Assembly: GCA_021372055.1 (NCBI GenBank)
Contig: JAJFVB010000221.1
Location: 1-47,446 of the forward strand
DNA length: 47,446 bases
Direction of reading: 5' to 3'
Source of the DNA: Desulfobacteraceae bacterium
GTDB taxonomy: Bacteria > Desulfobacterota > Syntrophobacteria > Syntrophobacterales > Syntrophobacteraceae
Below, piece by piece: positions 16,488 to 24,947 of the stretch; position 1 is the first letter of the stretch, and every line of letters starts with the position of its first letter. The position numbers and the translations under genes are program-made. Below the pieces are notes generated by a model. That model saw only the letters and a program-made list of their open reading frames with translations, searched no databases and was not told the origin of the DNA.

Positions 16488-18869
16488 ATGAAATTTGGTC
16501 GGAGAGCTTTCTTACAAATTGCTGCAGGAGCAGTGGGCGGCTCGCTTCTCTCTCCACTGCCATGGCAACTGGCAGGCGATTCGGCAAGATGGTCTCAGAA
16601 CTGGTCATGGCGCCCCTCTCCCGAACGCGGCGAAATAACCAAGGTGCCCTCCATCTGCACGATGTGCGAGGGTGGCTGCGGGATTCAGGCGCGCCTGGTA
16701 AACGGTAACCGGGCCATTCTGGTCGAAGGAAACCCCGCAAATCCGGTGACCGAGGGCGGCATCTGCCCGCTCGGCGCGGCCGGGCTTCAGTTTCTCTATG
16801 CGCCTTACCGAATAAGCCGCCCCCTCAAGCAGACGAAGGGGCGCGGAAACATCTCCGGATTCCAGCCGATCACCTGGGATGAAGCACTCGCGGAACTCGG
16901 AAAGAAGCTTGCGATCGTCAGGGGTGAGAGCAAGGCGCACACGGTCGCCTGCATCACCTCGGGCCGCCAGAGCAGCATGGACGATCTCTGGCAGCAGCTC
17001 TTTTCGGCCTACGGCTCTCAGAACCTGTTCAAGATGCCGACGCAGGCGGACGGATTGAGATCCTCGGCGCTGCTCACCACCGGCATTGCGTCCCCATATA
17101 CCTTTGCGCTGGAGAATGCGACGCACGTGCTCAGCTTCGGGTCGAACCTGCTCGAGGGGGCGGCGGCTCCGGGGCGAGCCTTTGCCGCGTTGCGCCAGTG
17201 GAGGCAGAACGGAAACGTAAAGCTGGTGCAGGTCGAGTCCAGGTGCTCGCTCACCGCTTCCAAGGCCGACCAGTGGCTGGCGGTCGAACCCGGGGCGGAG
17301 GCGGCGATCGCCCTCAGCATTGCCCACGTGATGATAGCCGGCAATACCTATGACGCCGATTTCGTGAAAAACAACGTTTTTGGCTTCGAGGACTGGACGG
17401 ATTCCACGGGAAAGAGGCGTCAGGGGTTCAAGACCCTGGTGAGTTCTCCGACATATTCGCCGGAGGAGATCGCCAAGAAGGCCAAAGTTGACGCCGCGGC
17501 GATACGGGCCCTGGCGAAGGACTTCGCGGCTCAGAAGAACGCGATTGCCGTCTGGAACCTTGGTCATTCCGACCTCGCGTTCAATACATACGACGAACTT
17601 GCCTTCGTCGCCCTGAACGTGCTTAAGGGCAACATCAAGACGGGCGGACTCGTCAATCTTACCGCCGACATTCCCCTGGGCGCCCTCCCCGCCGTCGAAA
17701 AGGACGCCCTTGCCGAAAACGCCGCGCAGCAGAAGCGGCTGGACCTGACGAGGGACAAGACCGCGCCCGTTCCCCAGAACGGTCTGTACGGCTTCCTGGA
17801 CAGCCTGGCGCATGGTTCCAAGTACCCGATCGAGGTACTGATGGTGCACGAGGCGAATCCGGCGTACTCGCTGATGGAAAGCAGACTGTTCCAGGCTGCT
17901 CTGGATAAGATAAAGATGCTTGTCTCGTTTTCCTCTTTTATGGACGAGACGGCTTGTCTGGCCGACCTGGTGCTGCCCAACCACACGGCGCTGGAACGGT
18001 TGGACGACGTGAAGGGCATCCCGGCCGCTTCTTTTTCGTACTACGCGGTGTCCTCCCCGATACTCAAACCGCTCGGGGATACGAAAAATACGGGAGACGC
18101 GGTTCTGGCGCTTGCCGGAAAGATAGGCGGCACGGTCGCTTCGTCCGTGCCCTGGAAAACGTATGAGGAGTTCCTGAAGTTCCGCGTGAAGGGCCTGGCC
18201 GAAACGCAGAAGGGCGCGGTCGCGGACAAGGCCGGCATCAGGCTGACTTCCGCCGAACCCGTCAAGCCCAATTTCAAAGACGGCGACGATCTCTGGAAAA
18301 AGCTCAAAGCCGGTGCGTGCTGGTATGACGCTCCCGCGGAAATGCCTTCGTTCAAAACGGCCTCGGGAAAACTGGAACTGGCCTGTCAGGCCATTCCCGT
18401 CGCGGCGGCCGCGGACGATCATATGTTTTTGCCCCACCTTTTCACCATCAAGCTTGCGGGCGGCGAGCAGGATTTCCCGCTCCTGCTGGTGGCGCATTCG
18501 ACCGGATACCTGACCAGCGGCTACTTGGCCAATCCGCCTTTTATGAACAAGCTGATTCCAGACTGGACGCTCAAAGGCAACGAGGAGTTCGTCGACGTGA
18601 ACCCGCAGACGGCGCAATCGCTCGGCCTGTCCCAGGGACAGAGCGCGTCGCTTCGAACGACTCAGGGGGAAGCCACCGTGCGGGTCAATGTCACTTCCGC
18701 CGCACGGCCCGGGGTTGTCTTCCTGCCGAAGGGGCTTGGCCACAAGGCGTATGACGAGTACATCCAGAACAAGGGAACGAATGCGAACAGTCTGATGGAA
18801 GTTCTGCTGGACCCCGTAAGCGGTATGGGGACCGTCTGGGCTACCCGCGCTCAACTGCGTCGCGTGTAA
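16488..18869 (+). CDS. qrcB: QrcB, molybdopterin-oxidoreductase-like subunit of menaquinone reductase
   Basis: 793 residues. A Tat-type signal (GRRAFLQIAAGA, twin arginine at residues 5-6) sends the folded protein to the periplasm. Cysteines 57, 60, 64 and 93 (CTMCEGGC ... GGIC) form the N-terminal [4Fe-4S] site of the complex iron-sulfur molybdoenzyme family. The rest follows the DMSO-reductase-type fold, including a C-terminal dinucleotide-binding-like domain near residues 650-790. Known QrcB proteins keep this fold but carry no molybdenum cofactor, so it is a structural and electron-transfer subunit, not an oxidoreductase with its own substrate. It sits 64 bp after qrcA and 12 bp before qrcC. 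Confidence 0.93.
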   Translation: MKFGRRAFLQIAAGAVGGSLLSPLPWQLAGDSARWSQNWSWRPSPERGEITKVPSICTMCEGGCGIQARLVNGNRAILVEGNPANPVTEGGICPLGAAGLQFLYAPYRISRPLKQTKGRGNISGFQPITWDEALAELGKKLAIVRGESKAHTVACITSGRQSSMDDLWQQLFSAYGSQNLFKMPTQADGLRSSALLTTGIASPYTFALENATHVLSFGSNLLEGAAAPGRAFAALRQWRQNGNVKLVQVESRCSLTASKADQWLAVEPGAEAAIALSIAHVMIAGNTYDADFVKNNVFGFEDWTDSTGKRRQGFKTLVSSPTYSPEEIAKKAKVDAAAIRALAKDFAAQKNAIAVWNLGHSDLAFNTYDELAFVALNVLKGNIKTGGLVNLTADIPLGALPAVEKDALAENAAQQKRLDLTRDKTAPVPQNGLYGFLDSLAHGSKYPIEVLMVHEANPAYSLMESRLFQAALDKIKMLVSFSSFMDETACLADLVLPNHTALERLDDVKGIPAASFSYYAVSSPILKPLGDTKNTGDAVLALAGKIGGTVASSVPWKTYEEFLKFRVKGLAETQKGAVADKAGIRLTSAEPVKPNFKDGDDLWKKLKAGACWYDAPAEMPSFKTASGKLELACQAIPVAAAADDHMFLPHLFTIKLAGGEQDFPLLLVAHSTGYLTSGYLANPPFMNKLIPDWTLKGNEEFVDVNPQTAQSLGLSQGQSASLRTTQGEATVRVNVTSAARPGVVFLPKGLGHKAYDEYIQNKGTNANSLMEVLLDPVSGMGTVWATRAQLRRV

Positions 18870-18881
18870 GGGGGTAAATCT

Positions 18882-19637
18882 GTGAGCGAAAAAGGACATG
18901 CGCAAAGCGGTGTTCGTTTTGGAATGGTGATCGACCTGGATAAGTGCAGCGGTTGCGGCGCTTGCAGCGTAGCATGCCAGGCCGAAAACAATATCTCCTT
19001 CAGGCCGGACGAATCGGAGAAGCTCCGCTCCATCACATGGATGGAGATCTACCAACTCACCAACGGCAAGGATTATCCGGATTTCCGGCAAGCTTTCCTG
19101 CCACGTCCGTGCATGCATTGCGATTCGCCTCATCATTCCCCCTGCACTTTCGTCTGCCCGGTCAACGCGACCACGCGTGACGAAAACAACGGGATTGTCA
19201 CCCACATCTATCCCCGCTGCATCGGCTGCCGGTACTGCATGGTCGCCTGCCCCTATCATGCGAGGGATTTCAACTGGTGGGACCCCTCGTGGCCGAAGCC
19301 CATGGAGTCGATGCTTAGTCCCGAAGTGAGCACGCGGATGCGCGGCGTGGTGGAAAAATGCACCTTCTGCCATCACCGGATGCTCAAGGCCAGATCCAAG
19401 GCCTACGTGGACGGCTCCGATCCGAATAAGGCCACCTATACGACGGCATGCGCCGACGCATGCCCGACGAAAGCCATCACGTTCGGCAATCTGCAGGACG
19501 AGAAATCCGAAGTCGCGAAATTGTCCAAGGATCCCCGCGCCTTCCGGATTCTTGCGAAGCTCCAGACCGAGCCGAAGGTTTACTACCTTAGCAAGCAGGA
19601 CTGGATAAAGAAGCTGTCGGATAATGCCCTGAAATAG
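18882..19637 (+). CDS. qrcC: QrcC, four-cluster ferredoxin-like subunit of menaquinone reductase
   Basis: 251 residues of the NrfC/DmsB type. Four groups of cysteines are visible: KCSGCGACSVAC near residue 25, CMHCDSPHHSPCTFVC near residue 80, CIGCRYCMVAC near residue 115, and CTFCHHRM with ACADACPTKAI near residues 160-200. They should hold four Fe-S clusters wiring QrcA/QrcB to the membrane subunit. No signal peptide of its own is seen, so it probably travels with the Tat substrate QrcB. The start is a GTG with an AAGGGGG ribosome site, 12 bp after qrcB. Confidence 0.93.
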   Translation: MSEKGHAQSGVRFGMVIDLDKCSGCGACSVACQAENNISFRPDESEKLRSITWMEIYQLTNGKDYPDFRQAFLPRPCMHCDSPHHSPCTFVCPVNATTRDENNGIVTHIYPRCIGCRYCMVACPYHARDFNWWDPSWPKPMESMLSPEVSTRMRGVVEKCTFCHHRMLKARSKAYVDGSDPNKATYTTACADACPTKAITFGNLQDEKSEVAKLSKDPRAFRILAKLQTEPKVYYLSKQDWIKKLSDNALK

Positions 19638-19695
19638 AGGTTTATTTTCGGGAGAGTAATCCCGGTTTGCTTTCCTTTGTGTAGAGGGGTTGAGA

Positions 19696-20940
19696 ATGGA
19701 TAAAGCATTGATACCAGAAGGGTTGAAGCGCTGCCCGCTTCCGATTTTCGCACTCTGGGTATTGATCCTGGTCGGAGTGGTCGGCTGGGGCGTGGTTGCT
19801 GGAGGGGCGGTGCTCCTGAAAGCCCTTAATCTTACGGGGCTAAACGACTACTTCGGGTTTGGAGCCTATATCACGGCAGACCTTGCCATCATCGCGCTGG
19901 GCGCCGGTGCTTTCTTTTCGGGGTTTCTCTATTACGGCCTTTCGCGCTTCATTCCCGCCCTGAAGGAACTCGGAAAGATCATTAACCTGGCGGTCATAGT
20001 CGGGTTCGTCTGCTACACGGGCGCTCTGGCCGTCCTGCTGCTTGAAATCGGACAGCCGCTCAGGGGCTGGTTCGGGTACTGGCATGCAAACGTGCACTCG
20101 ATGCTGACGGAAGTTATCTTCTGCATCAGTTGCTACGCCATAGTTCTCGTGATCGAGTATGTGCCGATCGTCCTCGAGAACAGGAAGCTGAACGAAGTCA
20201 AGGGACTCAGGGTCTTCGGACACAGCCTGCACGACGTCATGGCGATTTTCGCTCTGACCGGCACGTTTCTGAGCTTCTTCCACCAGGGATCGCTGGGCGG
20301 AGTCGCCGGCGTTCTTTTTGCCAGGCCTTTCGCCTACAGAACCGGCCTGTTTATCTGGCCCTGGACGTTTTTCCTGTTCATTTTGTCCGCCATCGCTTCG
20401 GGTCCCGCCTTCACCGCCATCATCTGCCGGATGCTCGAAAAGGTGTCGAACAAGAAGCTCGTCGACCGCAGCGTCTACGACCTTATAGGGAAGATCGAAG
20501 GCATACTCCTTGGCGGCTATATGGTTCTCAAGATCGCCGATACCGCTTACTGGGCCTTTGTACTCTCGCCGCGATTCGGGCTCAGCCTTTTCGACTATTA
20601 CTGGGGACCTTACGGTATATGGCTGCTGATTGCGGAAATCGGCATCTGCGGAGTGCTCCCTGCGGTCATACTCCTTTCGCCGCGCGGCAGAAGCAGCAAT
20701 TTCCTCCTTTTCGGCGCATTTCTGCTCGATATCATCGGAGTATCGATCAACAGGTTCGTCATGACTATCCAGGCAATCGCCGCTCCCGTAATGCCGTTCG
20801 ACAAATGGCAGATCTACGTGCCGACGATGTACGAAGTCGCACCGATAGTGGCGATGCTCGCTTACTGCGTGCTGATCATATCCCTCTCCTACAGGTATCT
20901 GCCCCTCTTTCCGCGGGAAAAGGAACTCAACCGCGCATAG
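19696..20940 (+). CDS. qrcD: QrcD, NrfD-type integral membrane subunit, menaquinone binding
   Basis: 414 residues with about ten hydrophobic helices (for example IFALWVLILVGVVGWGVVAG, YAIVLVIEYVPIVL, IWPWTFFLFILSAIASG), the layout of the NrfD/PsrC family that binds quinone at the membrane. It completes the Qrc complex, passing electrons from periplasmic hydrogen and formate to menaquinone and so to the sulfate-reduction or fumarate pathway. The frame opens at a TTG at 19690, but the ATG at 19696 with GAGGGG upstream is the better start. A hairpin terminator follows the stop at 20969-21005. Confidence 0.93.
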   Translation: MDKALIPEGLKRCPLPIFALWVLILVGVVGWGVVAGGAVLLKALNLTGLNDYFGFGAYITADLAIIALGAGAFFSGFLYYGLSRFIPALKELGKIINLAVIVGFVCYTGALAVLLLEIGQPLRGWFGYWHANVHSMLTEVIFCISCYAIVLVIEYVPIVLENRKLNEVKGLRVFGHSLHDVMAIFALTGTFLSFFHQGSLGGVAGVLFARPFAYRTGLFIWPWTFFLFILSAIASGPAFTAIICRMLEKVSNKKLVDRSVYDLIGKIEGILLGGYMVLKIADTAYWAFVLSPRFGLSLFDYYWGPYGIWLLIAEIGICGVLPAVILLSPRGRSSNFLLFGAFLLDIIGVSINRFVMTIQAIAAPVMPFDKWQIYVPTMYEVAPIVAMLAYCVLIISLSYRYLPLFPREKELNRA

Positions 20941-20968
20941 AGAGAGCGTGACGGACGCAAGTTCGCTT

Positions 20969-21005
20969 GTAAAGCCCCGCCGGCCGATGGTTAGCGGGGC
21001 TTTAC
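20969..21005 (+). terminator. Hairpin terminator after qrcD
   Basis: A perfect 12-bp stem GTAAAGCCCCGC (20969-20980) with GCGGGGCTTTAC (20994-21005) and a 13-nt loop, starting 28 bp after the qrcD stop. The following bases (CTTTGG) give only a weak T-tract, so termination may be partial, with some read-through to the two membrane-protein genes. Confidence 0.7.
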
Positions 21006-21142
21006 CTTTGGTGGAGGCGGGCGGACGGTCTTTTTGTTTGACTCTGTGCTCTCCTGAATGTTAGCCTTCCCAAAGCACCGCAGAGGATCCGGCTTCCAGG
21101 CAGGATCCGAAGGTATCGGAAACGCTTTCAACGGAATGCAGT

Positions 21143-21943
21143 ATGGCTCAAAGTCTGTGTCTTTCCGAACTCTTCGAGGGCAGCAAGTATCCGAGAATGA
21201 TTCTGACGGTCAGCGCCGTCCTGCTGCTCCTGCTTGAGGCGGGCATCTTTTTTGCCGCAGCAAGCCAATCGGGACTCAAGTCCCGTCTTGTTATCGCCGA
21301 TTCAAACGGTACGAAGCTCTACGAGAGTTCGGGAACTGCCCTGAGCTCTTACGAGAAGATGGTGTTCGAAAGCAATTTCGGACCGATCCGGAACTACGCT
21401 ACCCGTGTCGAGACGGAGCTGGTGCCTTTTCCTTACAGGACCTGGATTCTGCTCGCCATCGGAATTCCGCTTGGCCTGATTTTGCTCATGTTTTTCCTCG
21501 TCCGGGTATGGATGATTCTGCTCAACGGGAGGGACAAGGACAGCCTGCAGACCGGTTCGGAACCGGAAAAGACGCGGATGGGCTCATTTCTGAGCGCGTC
21601 GAGAAATGTATCCATCCTCCATGTGGGTTTTGCCATTGTTGCCCTGATGCTCGTTTTGTGGCTTATTCCGTCCTTTTTGGGCGATGTGTTCAAGGCCGGT
21701 TTCGACACCCTGAAGGAATATCCGTGGTTTTTTGTCGGACTGGCCGTGTTTGCGGGCGGCTTATTGTGCTGGGTGATCTACTTGCGCTACAGACTCTCCA
21801 GGCAAATGCTCTGCAACCAGTTGGAAATTGAAAAATACCGCATCCAGAGGGAGTTGCTCGCGCACAACGGCACGCCGCACCAGCTCGCGTCGCCTGAAAT
21901 GCGGACGGCGGATTTCGAAGAGCCCGGCGCGCGTGATTCCTGA
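21143..21943 (+). CDS. Membrane protein of unknown function downstream of qrc
   Basis: 266 residues. Hydrophobic segments are at about residues 19-40 (MILTVSAVLLLLLEAGIFFA), 98-120 (WILLAIGIPLGLILLMFFLV), 156-175 and 194-215 (FFVGLAVFAGGLLCWVIYL). A loop of about 55 residues between the first two helices is likely periplasmic. The C-terminal 50 residues are charged and cytoplasmic, with a coiled-coil-like stretch (QLEIEKYRIQRELL). I do not recognise the family. It lies about 200 bp downstream of qrcD, past the hairpin terminator, and 18 bp before a second membrane protein, with which it must form an operon. A link to Qrc is only positional. Confidence 0.78.
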   Translation: MAQSLCLSELFEGSKYPRMILTVSAVLLLLLEAGIFFAAASQSGLKSRLVIADSNGTKLYESSGTALSSYEKMVFESNFGPIRNYATRVETELVPFPYRTWILLAIGIPLGLILLMFFLVRVWMILLNGRDKDSLQTGSEPEKTRMGSFLSASRNVSILHVGFAIVALMLVLWLIPSFLGDVFKAGFDTLKEYPWFFVGLAVFAGGLLCWVIYLRYRLSRQMLCNQLEIEKYRIQRELLAHNGTPHQLASPEMRTADFEEPGARDS

Positions 21944-21961
21944 ATATGAGGAAATCCAGAT

Positions 21962-22447
21962 ATGTGGTTCAGCGGCCTGTTTAACCGTATTTTCAAGCGG
22001 AAAAAGAATCAGGTGGAACCGAACAAGGCAAAACAGGAGTCATCGGTATCGCAGGGCATCTACTATCTCTACATGATAATCGGCGCCCAGATTGCCTTTG
22101 TATTCGGACTGCTTGCGGTGATCATGTTCATCGGCAAGGTCATCTCCACGCCGGGCTGGGTCTTTCTGCTCGTCTTCCTGATGTTCGTGGGGAGCCTTGT
22201 CTACATTTACAGAAAGGCGAAGCAGCAGTTTCAGAAACTCCGGGAATCCTTCAATAACGCCAATCTCTCCGACAGGAACTATGAAATCAGCATTATGGGC
22301 GGAATGCTCACCATGAGAATCGAGCAGAACCCGAATGCGCCCAAACTCCTGGAAGCACCCGCCCCGCAACAGGCCGCAGAGACGATCATCGATGCTGAAA
22401 CGATAGAGCCGAAGACTGGGGAGCAGAAGCCTGCTCACTTGTCTTGA
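21962..22447 (+). CDS. Small membrane protein of unknown function
   Basis: 161 residues. A basic N-terminus (FNRIFKRKKNQVEPNKAKQ) precedes two adjacent helices (YMIIGAQIAFVFGLLAVIMF and WVFLLVFLMFVGSLVYIY). A hydrophilic tail follows, containing a phage-shock or stomatin-like-looking amphipathic region (RKAKQQFQKLRESFNNANL). I cannot name a family. It follows the previous membrane protein by 18 bp. Its last 62 bp overlap the 3' end of nadB on the opposite strand, an unusual convergent overlap in coding sequence; both frames remain intact. Confidence 0.75.
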   Translation: MWFSGLFNRIFKRKKNQVEPNKAKQESSVSQGIYYLYMIIGAQIAFVFGLLAVIMFIGKVISTPGWVFLLVFLMFVGSLVYIYRKAKQQFQKLRESFNNANLSDRNYEISIMGGMLTMRIEQNPNAPKLLEAPAPQQAAETIIDAETIEPKTGEQKPAHLS

Positions 22448-24098
22448 TCGGTACCGATGACAGGAATTCCTCCGCGGGGTTTTTGAACACCACGGTATCT
22501 CTCAGAGAACTCTCATCCTTGCCCGGATGATCGACGTTGAAATGCAGTCCGCGGCTCTCCTGGCGCTGAATCGCGCACCGGATAATCAGCTCCGCCACCA
22601 GTGCAAGTCCCTGCAGTTCGACTAGGTCGCTGTTCACCGGGATCTTCGGCATGTGCTCCCGGATTTCCATCCGTATCTGCGCGATGTGGTTCAGGGCGAG
22701 CGCAAGCCTTTTGTCCGTTCTTACAATCCCCACGTAATTCCACATGAGCCGCCGGATGAAATCCCAGTTGTGCGCAATCAGGACCATCTCGTTGTTGCCC
22801 TCATGGCTGTTGGACAGCTTGGCTGAGCGGTCCGGGACCTCGGGGAGCATGCGGTTATGCCAGGACCCGATGTGAGTCTTGCACTCGTTTGCCGCCTGAT
22901 GGGCGAAGACCATCGCTTCCAGTAGCGAGTTGCTGGCGAGCCGGTTGGCCCCGTGAAGTCCCGTGCAGGCGCATTCTCCGATGGCGTAGAGATTCTGGAT
23001 GGTGGTTCGCCCCGACAAATTGGTCACGATTCCACCGCACATGTAATGGGCCGCGGGAACAACCGGAAGCGGGTCCTTGGTGATATCGATGCCCAAAGAC
23101 AGGCATTTCTGATAGATATTCGGGAAGCGATCCTTAATGAAATCCGAGTCCTTGTGGCTGATGTCCAGAAATACGCAGTCGTCGCCGGAGGTCTTCATTT
23201 CGGTGTCTATTGCGCGCGCGACGATATCGCGAAATGCGAGATCTTTCAGGGGATGGTATTTGGCCATGAAGGCCCTCCCCTTTTTGTCGATGAGGCGTGC
23301 GCCCTCGCCCCGCACCGCTTCCGAAATGAGGAAATTCTTGGCCAGCGGGTGATACAGGCAGGTGGGGTGAAATTGGACGAATTCCAGGTTCGCAAGCTTC
23401 GCTCCGGCCCTGTAGGCTATCGCAAGTCCGTCGCCCGTGGCGACGTCCGGATTGCTCGTGTACAGGTAGACCTTTCCGGCGCCGCCCGTGCAGAGTAAAA
23501 TCGCATTGGCGACAAACGTATGGATCTGGTCCCCGTCGATATCGAGCACATAAGCGCCTCTGCAGATGTCCTGCTGATAGAGGTCGACGGAGCCGCTTTT
23601 CATGGAATGGTGCTGAATGATGAGGTCGAGTACCATGTGGTTTTCGAAAACCACGATGTTAGGGTCCTCTTCGACCGCCGCCATGAGGACTTTCTCGACC
23701 GCCTGGCCGGTCATATCCTGGGCGTGGAGTATGCGGTTGCGACTGTGACCGCCTTCCCTTCCGAGATGGAACAGTTCGGGGTTTTCGTGCCGGCGATTGA
23801 ACGGGACTCCGAGTTCGAGAAGATCCCGAATGCGCTCCGGTCCGGTCTTCACGACCAGTTCCACTATTTCGGGATGACACAGGCCGTCACCGGCGTTAAG
23901 AGTATCCTCAACGTGCAGCTGAAAGGAGTCGTCATCACCGACCACGGAGGCTATCCCGCCCTGCGCGTAATTGGTGCTCGTTTCAAGCTTGCTTTTTTTT
24001 GTTACAATAGCGACGGAACCGCTTTTTGCGGCTTTCAAGGCAAAAGTAAGGCCAGCGATTCCACTTCCGACGACAAGATAATCGAATTGATTTTTCAT
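22386..24098 (-). CDS. nadB: L-aspartate oxidase (NAD biosynthesis)
   Basis: 570 residues. The FAD-binding Rossmann motif VVGSGIAGLTFALKAA is at the N-terminus, followed by TNYAQGGIASVVGDDDS. The family-specific active-site segment is HLGREGGHSRNRILHAQD (Arg and His ligands), and GGIVTNLSGRTTIQNLYAIGE is the second FAD site. NadB oxidises L-aspartate to iminoaspartate, the first step to quinolinate; in anaerobes fumarate can be the electron acceptor. Length and motifs are normal. The C-terminal 20 residues are encoded in DNA that also encodes the tail of the convergent membrane protein. NadA and NadC are not in the window. Transcription probably starts from the promoter at 24198-24226. Confidence 0.94.
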   Translation of the reverse strand: MKNQFDYLVVGSGIAGLTFALKAAKSGSVAIVTKKSKLETSTNYAQGGIASVVGDDDSFQLHVEDTLNAGDGLCHPEIVELVVKTGPERIRDLLELGVPFNRRHENPELFHLGREGGHSRNRILHAQDMTGQAVEKVLMAAVEEDPNIVVFENHMVLDLIIQHHSMKSGSVDLYQQDICRGAYVLDIDGDQIHTFVANAILLCTGGAGKVYLYTSNPDVATGDGLAIAYRAGAKLANLEFVQFHPTCLYHPLAKNFLISEAVRGEGARLIDKKGRAFMAKYHPLKDLAFRDIVARAIDTEMKTSGDDCVFLDISHKDSDFIKDRFPNIYQKCLSLGIDITKDPLPVVPAAHYMCGGIVTNLSGRTTIQNLYAIGECACTGLHGANRLASNSLLEAMVFAHQAANECKTHIGSWHNRMLPEVPDRSAKLSNSHEGNNEMVLIAHNWDFIRRLMWNYVGIVRTDKRLALALNHIAQIRMEIREHMPKIPVNSDLVELQGLALVAELIIRCAIQRQESRGLHFNVDHPGKDESSLRDTVVFKNPAEEFLSSVPIKTSEQASAPQSSALSFQHR

Positions 24099-24184
24099 TC
24101 TGCTATCCCATATAAAAGAAGCCGGAACATGAACCGCCCATAGGGGGTCGGATTAGTCCGGCGCACGGAAAACACTCGCTCCCA

Positions 24185-24213
24185 TTGACTTGAAGGCAGA
24201 TTATTCCATAACT
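24185..24213 (+). promoter_or_regulatory. Candidate sigma-70 promoter for the HAD-TraB-like pair
   Basis: TTGACT (24185-24190), 17 bases, ATAACT (24208-24213). It overlaps the oppositely directed nadB promoter, so the two would compete for polymerase. Confidence 0.45.
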
Positions 24214-24226
24214 CGATTCATGTAAA
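24198..24226 (-). promoter_or_regulatory. Candidate sigma-70 promoter of nadB
   Basis: On the minus strand: TTTACA (24226-24221), 17 bases, TAATCT (24203-24198). Transcription would start about 90 nt before the nadB ATG. Confidence 0.5.
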
Positions 24227-24269
24227 GCCTCAATAACGCACGACAATAAAACAGATTGGAAACATCTGA

Positions 24270-24947
24270 ATGATGAATACCGGCGTTTCAGGTCTTCCCG
24301 CAGAACGCAACTTCCATTTCGAGAACTTGAAGGTGATCGCACTCGACTGTGACGGCGTGCTTTTCGATTCAAGAGAAGCCAATGTGGTGTTCTATAATCA
24401 TATTATGGAGCAGATTGGCCGCCCTTCCGTTCGAGAGGACCAGCGCGAATACATCCACATGCATCCGGTGCGCGAGTCGCTGCGCTACCTGGTGGATGAC
24501 GACGAACGGGACTTCAGCCGCGCCTTCGAGTACTTCGAACGAATAGACTTCGGCCCCTTTAACGGCTACTTGCGTCAGGAACCCTGGCTCGTCGAGTTCC
24601 TGACGCTTGCCCAGAAACACTACCGTACCGCGCTGGCCACGAATCGCACGAGCTCCACCCTGAAGCTGCTTGAGGAATTCGGCCTCTCCAGGTATTTCGA
24701 CCTGGTTGTCTGCGCATCCAACGTCAAGCACCCCAAACCTCACCCGGACTCCATGCGGCGCATCCTGGACACCTTCGGAGTCCTGCCGGAGGAAGTCCTC
24801 TATATCGGGGATTCCAGCGTCGACGAGGCGCTTGCACTCGCAACGGGAGTGTGCTTCGTCGGCTACAAGAATCCGAATCTGAAAGCGGACCTCCATATAG
24901 AACACTTTCGGGAGCTTATATTCCTGTTCCCGGAGTTCGACGGATGA
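24270..24947 (+). CDS. HAD-superfamily phosphatase (phosphoglycolate-phosphatase-like)
   Basis: 225 residues. Motif I is VIALDCDGVLFDSR with the nucleophile and acid Asp pair, motif II ALATNRTSS, motif III Lys in KHPKPHPDSM, and motif IV YIGDSSVDEALA. The cap domain after motif I is of the small alpha-helical type, as in phosphoglycolate and pyrophosphatase-like HADs. The substrate is not determinable. Two adjacent ATGs occur at the start and neither has a strong ribosome site. The stop overlaps the start of the next gene as ATGA, so the two are translationally coupled. Confidence 0.87.
   Translation: MMNTGVSGLPAERNFHFENLKVIALDCDGVLFDSREANVVFYNHIMEQIGRPSVREDQREYIHMHPVRESLRYLVDDDERDFSRAFEYFERIDFGPFNGYLRQEPWLVEFLTLAQKHYRTALATNRTSSTLKLLEEFGLSRYFDLVVCASNVKHPKPHPDSMRRILDTFGVLPEEVLYIGDSSVDEALALATGVCFVGYKNPNLKADLHIEHFRELIFLFPEFDG

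Noticed and set aside
16605..19376. Very long open frame (923 codons) on the minus strand across qrcB and qrcC
   Set aside because: It is antisense to two genes with clear domains, its composition is Arg/Gly/His-rich as expected from high-GC third positions read backwards, and it has no family motif.
20941..21142. Possible small gene between qrcD and the membrane-protein pair
   Set aside because: The stretch is filled by the terminator hairpin and shows no frame with a start and ribosome site.
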